NCBI GenBank assembly: GCA_016841125.1
Contig: JAENZU010000248.1
Span: 1 to 5,819, forward strand
Direction: 5' to 3'
Source: Melioribacter sp.
Lineage (GTDB): Bacteria; Bacteroidota; Ignavibacteria; Ignavibacteriales; Melioribacteraceae
Length of the DNA stretch: 5,819 nt
Positions 1 to 5,819 of this stretch are shown here, piece by piece; positions within the stretch are counted from its first letter, which is position 1, and every line of letters begins with the position of its first letter. The position numbers were made by a program, and so were the translations under genes. The notes below the pieces were generated by a model. That model was not told the origin of the DNA. It made no database searches and saw only the letters and a list, made by a program, of their open reading frames with translations.

Positions 1-318
1 ATAGGAACAACTCTTCACAATACTCCCATACTTCCTATTGATAAAATAGTAAATCTCTCTCTGCGAATGCGTATTAACTTTGGTGTGCTTACCGTTCCGG
101 CTCACGCTGGGCAGGCGGTTACCGATCTTCTGGTTGAAGGCGGCATAAGAGCCATTTGGAATGTTGCGCCTATTCAGCTTCACGTTCCATCTGATGTGAT
201 CGTCGAAAATGCTCAATTGACACAAAGTTTAGCGGTGCTATCGCGTAAATTATCGGAGCTTCAAAACGAGGAGGAATTTAGAGAGGGCATGAAACGAAAA
301 ATAGTAGTGGGCAGTTAG
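1..318 (+). CDS. rex: Redox-sensing transcriptional repressor Rex, C-terminal half (5' end outside window)
   Basis: The reading frame is open from the first base to the TAG at 316-318 and gives 105 residues, roughly half of a usual Rex of about 210. The ATG at 67 is internal: the 22 codons before it continue the Rossmann fold in frame. Visible family features are the VLTVPAHAGQAVTDLLVEGG segment, then GIRAIWNVAP, the LHVPSDVIVEN stretch and the C-terminal helix LTQSLAVLS. In known Rex proteins that helix is swapped between the two subunits of the dimer. The missing N-terminus should carry the winged-helix DNA-binding domain and the first part of the NAD(H) fold. Rex represses fermentation and respiration genes until a high NADH/NAD+ ratio releases it from DNA. 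A charged tail of about 20 residues follows the last family helix. The gene converges on the response regulator with 6 nt between stops. Another CoA/NAD-binding Rossmann protein is possible but much less likely. Confidence 0.9.
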   Translation: MGTTLHNTPILPIDKIVNLSLRMRINFGVLTVPAHAGQAVTDLLVEGGIRAIWNVAPIQLHVPSDVIVENAQLTQSLAVLSRKLSELQNEEEFREGMKRKIVVGS

Positions 319-324
319 CTCTGA

Positions 325-972
325 TCAAAGATTATAAATGCCCGACTTAACAGCATAAGTCACCAGTTCTGCAGTATTTTTGCAATTTATTTTTCGCATA
401 ATATTCCTCCTGTGGTTATTTACTGTGCTCGAGGTAACAAAAATCAACTCAGCAATTTCTGCTGTTGTAAGCCCTTGTGCAATAAACTTAATAATTTCTT
501 TTTCTCTATCAGTTAAAGCTTCAATTTGAATAAAAGAATCCCCTTCCGAATTAAAAGGTTGACTTAAAAGATCTTCTGTAATCTCTTTGTCAAAATAAAA
601 TCCTCCATCATGAATACTGATTATGGCTTTATGAACCTCATCAATATCTGCCATTTTTAAAATGTAACCGTCGATATTATTACTCAAAGCTTCCAAAACA
701 AATTGCCTTGAGTCCAACATTGTAAGTAAAAGAACTTTAATATAAGGGTGCTCTTTTTTAATTGATTGCGCCGCTTCAATTCCGTTTAGATTCGGCATAT
801 TTATATCCATAACAATAATATCCGGTTCCAGCTCTCTGGATTTAGCAATTGCATCTTCTCCGTCTATGGCTAAACCAACCACTTCGATGAATTCGTCATT
901 TTTAAATGCAGCGGAAAGACCCTCGCGCATAACTGCGTGATCATCAACAATTAACACTCTAATTTTACTCAC
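325..972 (-). CDS. NarL/FixJ-family response regulator (receiver + LuxR-type HTH)
   Basis: This 215-residue cytoplasmic DNA-binding regulator is the expected partner of the kinase encoded just upstream. The receiver domain spans about residues 3-120. It shows the acidic pair D10-D11, phosphoacceptor D56 in the VMDINMP motif, switch T84 and conserved K106. A linker of about 25 residues leads to a LuxR/GerE helix-turn-helix at about 150-213, with LTDREKEI at its start and TTAEIAELIFVTSSTVNNHR around the recognition helix. Length and order are typical of the family. I chose the GTG at 970-972 over an upstream in-frame TTG at 997-999. The GTG gives the normal N-terminus SKIRVLIVDDH, sits 7 nt after a GGGAG ribosome site, and overlaps the kinase stop by 8 nt (GTGAGTAA), suggesting translational coupling. 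The TTG form would add nine residues that fit no family pattern. The target genes cannot be read from this window. Confidence 0.93.
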   Translation of the reverse strand: MSKIRVLIVDDHAVMREGLSAAFKNDEFIEVVGLAIDGEDAIAKSRELEPDIIVMDINMPNLNGIEAAQSIKKEHPYIKVLLLTMLDSRQFVLEALSNNIDGYILKMADIDEVHKAIISIHDGGFYFDKEITEDLLSQPFNSEGDSFIQIEALTDREKEIIKFIAQGLTTAEIAELIFVTSSTVNNHRRNIMRKINCKNTAELVTYAVKSGIYNL

Positions 973-3900
973 TTTGCGGCTCCCGAATAATATTAACAAT
1001 TAATTTTGTACCCCGTCCTATCTCCGATACAATATTCATTCTGCCTCCAATTAACTCAACCCTTTGTTGAATATTTATTAATCCAAATCCGGAACCTATA
1101 TTTTTAATCGAATGCAATTTACCCGTATCGAAGCCGACACCTTCATCTTCAACTTCAAAATGAACTTCGGTGTTGTTGCCGGAAAAATACACTTTTGCAG
1201 TTTTAGATTTAGAATGTTTAATAACATTGTTTAATGATTCTTGAACAATTCTATAGATCATCAAATCGTGTTTGTTGTCCCACTTCCCTTTAAAATCCGC
1301 ATAATCATAATATATTTTTATTCCAGAAATTTTCTGCATTTGAAAGCATAAAGATTCTAATGCTGGAAAAAGACCATACCTGGCAATTTCCGTCGGGTGT
1401 AAATCGTGTACAATGTTTCTAAGATGTTTGCCAACGGAGCCTATCATTTCAACCGCATCTTGATACGGCTCGCTTTGAACCGTAGGTGAGTTTTTCTTAA
1501 CAATTTCAAGCTTTAGTTTAGCTCCGGTTAAAATCTGCCCCAGGTCATCGTGAAGGTCTCTGGAAATTCTGCTCCTTTCTTTTTCAATTGCCTCAAAAAT
1601 TGCATGGGTTCTAATTCTGTCCGCAAACATTTTGTCAGTAATATCTCTGCCGATAGCCTGAATTTCAACAGTCACCCCGTTTTCATCCTTAATTGCATAA
1701 TCTTCCCAAGAAAGCCATCTCCAGCCGCTTTTGGTTAAAGCCCGTTGTTCAACATAAATCCGGTAGGGCGGTTTATCTAAATCTTTCATAATATCGAGGG
1801 TTTTTTTTCTATCATCCGGATGTATCAACGGAATAAATGTTTTTCCGATTATCTCATCGGGGGATTTACCGAAAACCTTGCAATAAGCATCATTCACAAA
1901 AGTGAACCGGTTTTGATTATCAACCCTCACAATCATTTCGCTTTGGGATTCAATTAATCCTTTGTATCTTTTTTCACTTTCGATCAATTGCTTCTGTGAA
2001 TCTTCTAATGCTTTAGTTCTTTCCTTAACCATCCGCTCCAACTCTTCCGACCGGCGTTTTTGATTATAGTATTTAAAGATGTTAAAGGAGATAAATCCGA
2101 AGAATATTAAAACCATTGCTAAAAACCAGAATTGCATATAGTATGGCTGCTGAATAGTAATAATTGAAGAAGATTTTAAGTCACTAAAAACTCCTCTAAC
2201 ATTTTCCGCTTGAATTTGAAGTTTGTAATCTCCTGGTGATATATTGGAAAACCGGGCCCAACGCTCTACTGTAATGAAACTATCAATTTTGCTATCATTT
2301 AAATCTATTATATTGATGTGATATTTAGTGGTTTTTTCGTTAATAAAAGTAAATGCTCTAAAATGAACAGTAAAATTATTATGATTATTCTCAAGTATTA
2401 GAGGCTGGTCAATTCTATATTTAACACCTTCCAAGTCTTCGAGCGATAATAATTCAAGTTTTGGCTTTGGTAAATTTAATTCGTCATATTCTTTGAGATA
2501 AACAGATAACCCCTTGTTGGTGCCAAACCAAAGCCGACCCATATCATCAATTACAGCCGCAGATCTATTGGTTTCATATCCAGCTAATCCATCTTCTACT
2601 GAATAATGCTTCCAGTCGGATCCATTCCATTTTATAACCCCGTTATCTAACCCGAACCATATATTTCCATCGTTGTCGTTTATAATAAAATAAACAGGGT
2701 GATCAATTTTAAAACCATTAGATTCAAACTTTTTAAGTACCTTGTTTTCTGCAATGTATAAACCTGCTAAAGTTCCGACTAGTATTTTATCATTTATTAA
2801 ATTTGCACAGAAAACATTATCAACTTTCTCGTTACCCCCTCTAAAGTGCGAAAATTTTTCTCCATTATATTTATAAACTCCATACATATTTGTACAGATC
2901 AGAATATTTCCGGAAGAATCTTTAACCATTTTCCGAACAAAAACTTCATTTAAAATCTCATACTCTTTTAACCTCACAAAAGAACCTTCATTAAATTTAA
3001 ATACTCCTTTTACTGTACCAACCAATAATCTGTTTTTATTATCGAAAACTAATGTATTTAGTTCCTTTCTTGGCGGAGCTTTGTACCACTGAAAATTTAA
3101 CTCCTTCTCTTCCAGTTTTCCTAACCCTTTTTGACCAGAGGCAACCCATAGATCCCCCTCTCTATCTGTGTCTGCATCCAATATCCTATTAAAAACTCCA
3201 ATCTCATTTGCAGTTTTTTCAAGCTTTTGGGAGTGGATTTTTTCTTTATTTAAGATCGAGAATCCATTATTGTGTCCGAGAAATATATTTCCATTTTTAT
3301 ATATTTCTATTGTCGCTACTTCATCCTCGACTAATCCTGAAGTCTTAGTATAATTTATGAAAGGTGAATAAGAAACTTTATTAATTCCTCTTAAAGAAGT
3401 TACCCATAAATTATTTTCTCTATCAATAAAAGCTGAAGTAGCTCCATTGGTAGTAAAACCATTTCTTGAATCAAGTTGTAAGATTTGCTTGTTAGTAAAA
3501 GAGTATGAAAAGTTAACTATCTTATTTCCGAAGTAGAGCCTATCTCTATTATCAAATGTTAGGAACGAATGCATTCTGTAGGTTGTCTGAGGTAAATCAA
3601 ATGTTATTGGCAATTTCTCAAAAATTTTACCTTTATAAATCCCAAACCAATCAGCGCTTAAAATTCCAAAATTAGGATAGTCTCCCAGATCCTTATTTAG
3701 GACAGTTAAATGAATTATGTTTTTGTTAGGTAATGAATCATTAAGTCTTTTCCATGGATAAATTCTTCCATTTCTAACAGTATAGATCCCCTGTTTAGTC
3801 CCTAAATAAAATTGATCATTGTAGCTCTCAATTGAATAAATTGTTGAAACTTGCTTGTTATCAATAAAACTGTATTTGGTCCACTTATTATCATAAAAAC

Positions 3901-4363
3901 CCCATACATCATCAAATGTGGAAACTACAACAATGGGTTTATTCTTAATATATTCAACTTGAAAATGCCAAAATGAAGATATATTTTGCTCATTATATAT
4001 GGAGGGTATTTTACTCCATTTACCACCCTTAAAACAAATTATATTCTTGCTTGCGTACTCAGGTAAAAACCAAATCGAATTTGTTTCATCCTTGTTCAAT
4101 TTTACAAAAGAATCACCCTCATCAATAATTCCATCATAAAGTATTTTATTAAATTCTATTCCATCATAAGTGAAAATTCCCTTTCGTCCTACAAACCACA
4201 TCATCCCGGAAGAATCTTGTACGGCATCATAAACCACTGCATCGGGCAGCCCATCCTGTAGAGTATAGGTTTGTACTTTAAAATACTGCCCGCTGATTTG
4301 CTGCTGCACAAATATGAAGAGTAAACAAAAGATAAGACTTAAGCGTCTAACTGAACAAACCAT
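965..4363 (-). CDS. Membrane sensor histidine kinase: double propeller - Y_Y_Y - TM - PAS - HisKA_3 - HATPase_c
   Basis: This 1132-residue sensor kinase probably phosphorylates the regulator encoded downstream. Residues 1-26 look like a signal peptide (VRR, then LSLIFCLLFIFV, possible cleavage near SGQ). Residues 27-625 carry about 14 ligand-sensor propeller repeats of the type D-x-x-G-x-[LI]-W-[FV]-G-T-x-x-G, for example at 50-67, 314-331, 400-418, 563-580 and 606-622. Fourteen blades fit two seven-bladed propellers, as in Bacteroides hybrid sensors. A Y_Y_Y domain spans about 635-740 (NISPGDYKLQIQAEN, then PYYMQFWF), followed by one membrane helix at about 745-765 and a coiled coil at 766-800. 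A PAS with PAC spans about 797-912. The HisKA_3 domain has H938 in the HDDLGQ motif, which in this family supports both kinase and phosphatase activity. The ATPase domain shows N1045/N1046, DEGVGFD at 1073-1079 and GSGFGL at 1090-1095. No receiver or AraC domain is fused, so it is not a one-protein hybrid system. The ATG start gives the signal peptide directly, although no clear Shine-Dalgarno site precedes it. The signal sensed is unknown. Confidence 0.95.
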   Translation of the reverse strand: MVCSVRRLSLIFCLLFIFVQQQISGQYFKVQTYTLQDGLPDAVVYDAVQDSSGMMWFVGRKGIFTYDGIEFNKILYDGIIDEGDSFVKLNKDETNSIWFLPEYASKNIICFKGGKWSKIPSIYNEQNISSFWHFQVEYIKNKPIVVVSTFDDVWGFYDNKWTKYSFIDNKQVSTIYSIESYNDQFYLGTKQGIYTVRNGRIYPWKRLNDSLPNKNIIHLTVLNKDLGDYPNFGILSADWFGIYKGKIFEKLPITFDLPQTTYRMHSFLTFDNRDRLYFGNKIVNFSYSFTNKQILQLDSRNGFTTNGATSAFIDRENNLWVTSLRGINKVSYSPFINYTKTSGLVEDEVATIEIYKNGNIFLGHNNGFSILNKEKIHSQKLEKTANEIGVFNRILDADTDREGDLWVASGQKGLGKLEEKELNFQWYKAPPRKELNTLVFDNKNRLLVGTVKGVFKFNEGSFVRLKEYEILNEVFVRKMVKDSSGNILICTNMYGVYKYNGEKFSHFRGGNEKVDNVFCANLINDKILVGTLAGLYIAENKVLKKFESNGFKIDHPVYFIINDNDGNIWFGLDNGVIKWNGSDWKHYSVEDGLAGYETNRSAAVIDDMGRLWFGTNKGLSVYLKEYDELNLPKPKLELLSLEDLEGVKYRIDQPLILENNHNNFTVHFRAFTFINEKTTKYHINIIDLNDSKIDSFITVERWARFSNISPGDYKLQIQAENVRGVFSDLKSSSIITIQQPYYMQFWFLAMVLIFFGFISFNIFKYYNQKRRSEELERMVKERTKALEDSQKQLIESEKRYKGLIESQSEMIVRVDNQNRFTFVNDAYCKVFGKSPDEIIGKTFIPLIHPDDRKKTLDIMKDLDKPPYRIYVEQRALTKSGWRWLSWEDYAIKDENGVTVEIQAIGRDITDKMFADRIRTHAIFEAIEKERSRISRDLHDDLGQILTGAKLKLEIVKKNSPTVQSEPYQDAVEMIGSVGKHLRNIVHDLHPTEIARYGLFPALESLCFQMQKISGIKIYYDYADFKGKWDNKHDLMIYRIVQESLNNVIKHSKSKTAKVYFSGNNTEVHFEVEDEGVGFDTGKLHSIKNIGSGFGLINIQQRVELIGGRMNIVSEIGRGTKLIVNIIREPQSE
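980..984 (-). promoter_or_regulatory. Ribosome binding site for the response regulator
   Basis: On the minus strand GGGAG lies 7 nt before the GTG at 972, inside the last codons of the kinase gene. It supports the GTG start over the TTG at 999. It also supports coupled translation, since ribosomes finishing the kinase stop at 965-967, within the start region of the next gene. Confidence 0.6.
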
Positions 4364-4449
4364 TTGCCGATATCAAATAATTAAATAATGGATATATTAA
4401 TTTAATAAATTTAGGCTATTATTATATTTTGAATAAAAGAACTTTTTGA
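4364..4449. promoter_or_regulatory. Divergent promoter region between the sensor kinase and the phosphatase
   Basis: These 86 bp separate two genes that start in opposite directions, so they should hold both promoters or parts of them. By hand count 14 of 86 bases are G or C. Two overlapping 13-bp AT-only palindromes lie near the middle (4395-4407 and 4399-4411). For the plus-strand gene only weak AT-rich -10-like strings are visible (TATTAT at 4417, TATATT at 4423) with no good -35 partner. The TTTTG at 4427-4431 resembles part of the Bacteroidota -7 element, but its spacing to the preceding TA is one base short. Neither start codon has a strong ribosome site. Confidence 0.5.
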
Positions 4450-4450
4450 A
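4421..4450 (-). promoter_or_regulatory. Candidate sigma-70-like promoter for the kinase-regulator operon
   Basis: On the minus strand a perfect TATAAT lies at 4426-4421. TTCAAA, matching 4 of 6 bases of TTGACA, lies at 4450-4445 with an 18-nt spacer. Transcription would begin near 4414, leaving about 50 nt of leader before the kinase ATG. The -35 would touch the first base of the divergent gene. In such AT-rich DNA a chance match is quite possible. Confidence 0.3.
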
Positions 4451-5532
4451 TGAACAAACAGAACCCGATAAAAAAAATTTTTGATCTTTACACAAGCGAT
4501 TTAAGTTTTAACGAAATCGAAAAGCTTTTCAAAAAAGAGTCTTCCGAAGTTTACCGTTATTTTATCAGTGAGATCCCAAAGGATAATAATTCAAACAATA
4601 AATTTACCCGGACGCTTCTCTTTATGCGGAGTTTGTTCAATGCATTCATCCTTAAATTGGCTCCCGCTAGAAGGATATTTTACATAGCGGCAATAATAAT
4701 TTTTTTCATCGGGTATATTCAAGATTTGGGAAGCTATTTAATACTTTCGTTTATTATTCTAAATCTTCTGCTTGCATTCGAACTAGCCGACAAATTGATA
4801 TTCAAAGATGATATAATATTAGCCAGGAAAATTCAGTCCGATTTAATGCCAAAGCATTCACCAAAATTTCAAGGAATTCAAATTGCATCTTATTATGAAT
4901 CCGCCCATGAGGTGGGGGGCGATTATTACGACTTTATCGAAAACGACGGTCAGCCTTTACTTGTGGTGGGAGACATATCCGGCAAAGGACTTCCGGCAGC
5001 ACTGTATATGGTTAGAGTGCAGGCAATTATGCGTATGCTGGCATCATCTTACAATTCCCCCGGAGAAATATTGGTAAAGGTTCAAAAACAATTTTCTAAG
5101 AATCTTCGGAAAGGTTTTTTTCTCACTATGGTTGCCGCCAAAATCATTAATAATAATTCAATAAAAATATGCAGAGCAGGCCACACGCCGGTGCTTCACT
5201 ACAAAAAAAAGTTAAAGAGTTTTGATGAGATCAACCCTGTCGGCATTGGAATTGGGTTAAATGATACCGGAATATTTGAGAATACACTTGAAGAGAAAGA
5301 AGTTGTTACCGAGCCGGGCGATATATTATTGTTTTACAGCGATGGTGTTTCCGAAGCTATGAACAGTAGGAAAGAGCAATTCGGATTAGCCCCATTAAAA
5401 AAAGTGATTGAACTTAACTGCGACGAACCGGCTGAGAAAATTAAAGATCAAATAGTTAAGTCGATAAAAAAATTCGAGGGCGAGTTTCAGCAGAAGGATG
5501 ATATCACAATGATTTTTTTAAAGTATGAATAA
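4450..5532 (+). CDS. Membrane-anchored PP2C/SpoIIE-family serine phosphatase (RsbU-like)
   Basis: This 360-residue protein probably dephosphorylates a serine or threonine on a partner, typically an STAS-type anti-sigma-factor antagonist. A soluble N-terminal segment (about 1-70, with SFNEIEKLF and SSEVYRYFI) precedes two hydrophobic helices at about 76-91 and 95-110. The catalytic domain fills about 125-358 and should lie in the cytoplasm. It begins with the family's ARKIQSDLMP. Expected PP2C metal-site motifs are intact: GGDYYD (156-161, D158), GDISGKG (174-180, D175), AGHTP (243-247), YSDGVSEA (296-303, D298) and KDDIT (349-353, D351). An active enzyme is therefore expected. No sensory GAF, PAS, HAMP or receiver domain is attached, so any input must come through the N-terminus, the helices or transcription. 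The ATG at 4450 is the first good start and keeps the N-terminal segment, though no Shine-Dalgarno site is clear. The gene is divergent from the kinase. No antagonist or anti-sigma gene is visible nearby, so its substrate is unknown. Confidence 0.93.
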   Translation: MNKQNPIKKIFDLYTSDLSFNEIEKLFKKESSEVYRYFISEIPKDNNSNNKFTRTLLFMRSLFNAFILKLAPARRIFYIAAIIIFFIGYIQDLGSYLILSFIILNLLLAFELADKLIFKDDIILARKIQSDLMPKHSPKFQGIQIASYYESAHEVGGDYYDFIENDGQPLLVVGDISGKGLPAALYMVRVQAIMRMLASSYNSPGEILVKVQKQFSKNLRKGFFLTMVAAKIINNNSIKICRAGHTPVLHYKKKLKSFDEINPVGIGIGLNDTGIFENTLEEKEVVTEPGDILLFYSDGVSEAMNSRKEQFGLAPLKKVIELNCDEPAEKIKDQIVKSIKKFEGEFQQKDDITMIFLKYE

Positions 5533-5819
5533 TTATTCACTATAGATTTGAAATTTTTCATCTTTGGGACGAATTTCATCGTACATTCTTAATAGTGAAT
5601 TATACGCTGCTTCGTTTCCCCTTTGCGCCGCTTTTCTGTAAAACGATACCGCCAAAGCTTTATTCTGTTTAATTCCTTTTCCATTTTCGTAGCAGAAGCC
5701 TAACGCCGTTTCCGCTAAAACCGAGCCCTCATCGGATGCTGTTTCCAGTATTTTTATTTGCTCCGACAGATCTTCCCCCGGGCTGCTTTCCGAAATTGTT
5801 ATAAAAGCAATTCTAATTT
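5533..5819 (-). CDS. Sel1-like repeat protein, C-terminal fragment (5' end outside window)
   Basis: The minus-strand frame is open from the right edge to the TAA at 5533-5535 and gives 94 residues plus two leftover bases. No ATG lies in the repeat-bearing part, so the start must be beyond the window. One Sel1-like repeat is clear: it begins near ASDEGSVLAETALGFCYENG, continues with KGIKQNKALAVSFYRKAAQR and ends GNEAAYNSL. The G-x-x-Y-x-x-G-x-G-x-x-x-[DN]-x-x-x-A-x-x-[WF][YF]-x-x-A-A-x-x-G pattern is typical. A short charged tail ends IYSE. Sel1 repeats are helical solenoids used for protein-protein contacts, so the role depends on the unseen N-terminal part, and no enzyme activity can be inferred. 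The stop directly abuts that of the phosphatase on the other strand. Confidence 0.82.
   Translation of the reverse strand, partial: IRIAFITISESSPGEDLSEQIKILETASDEGSVLAETALGFCYENGKGIKQNKALAVSFYRKAAQRGNEAAYNSLLRMYDEIRPKDEKFQIYSE

Noticed and set aside
67..318. Complete small protein starting at the ATG at 67
   Set aside because: The frame continues upstream without a stop to the window edge and the upstream codons fit the Rex fold, so the ATG is an internal methionine.
1550..1738. Plus-strand open frame of 62 codons
   Set aside because: It lies antisense inside the PAS/HisKA_3 part of the kinase, matches no family I recognise and is explained as a shadow of that strong coding frame.
3168..3353. 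Plus-strand open frame of 61 codons
   Set aside because: It is antisense to the propeller repeats. Its hydrophobic look comes from reading the reverse strand of propeller codons, and no ribosome site is evident.
4883..5077. Plus-strand open frame of 64 codons
   Set aside because: It overlaps the catalytic core of the phosphatase in another frame, where the PP2C motifs prove the main frame is the real one.
5549..5560. Small hairpin TGAAA-TT-TTTCA considered as a terminator for the phosphatase
   Set aside because: The stem is only five mostly A-T pairs with a two-base loop, too weak for an intrinsic terminator, and it lies within the converging gene.
5535..5600. 9-bp inverted repeat (ATTCACTAT at 5535-5543 and ATAGTGAAT at 5592-5600)
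   Set aside because: The arms are 48 nt apart, AT-rich and both inside the Sel1 coding frame. There is no T-run, so it is not a credible terminator and is probably chance.

Overview
The window is about 5.8 kb of AT-rich bacterial DNA carrying signalling and regulatory genes, packed so tightly that converging genes leave almost no space. The best guess for the source is the Bacteroidota/Chlorobi/Ignavibacteria side of the tree, most like an Ignavibacteria-type organism. This rests on the two-propeller plus Y_Y_Y sensor kinase, the Rex homologue, the SpoIIE-type phosphatase and the weak Shine-Dalgarno signals. It is an inference from gene content; no marker gene is present.

Layout, left to right. 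Positions 1-318 (+) hold the C-terminal half of a Rex redox-sensing repressor, cut by the window edge. After a 6-nt gap, a two-component operon runs on the minus strand. Its upstream gene (965-4363) is a 1132-residue membrane sensor kinase with a signal peptide, about 14 propeller blades, a Y_Y_Y domain, one membrane helix, a coiled coil, PAS, HisKA_3 and HATPase_c. Its downstream gene (325-972) is a NarL/FixJ response regulator, whose GTG start overlaps the kinase stop by 8 nt. An 86-bp, very AT-rich intergenic region (4364-4449) separates the kinase from a divergent plus-strand gene (4450-5532) for a membrane-anchored SpoIIE/RsbU-like PP2C phosphatase. The phosphatase stop directly abuts the stop of a converging minus-strand gene (5533-5819), whose Sel1-like repeat C-terminus enters from the right edge.

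How they may work together. The kinase should sense an extracytoplasmic signal through the propellers and Y_Y_Y domain, possibly modulated by the cytoplasmic PAS, and phosphorylate the regulator, which then binds DNA. The phosphatase shares the divergent control region and belongs to a family that reverses serine/threonine phosphorylation of anti-sigma-factor antagonists. A link between the two systems is plausible but unproven, and no antagonist or anti-sigma gene is visible. Rex and the Sel1 gene look like independent neighbours.

No RNA gene, mobile element, CRISPR array or long repeat was found. Apart from an uneven base composition inside the sensor gene and the zero-gap convergent junction, the region looks like recognisable signalling families. 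I do not see convincing evidence of a wholly new system.
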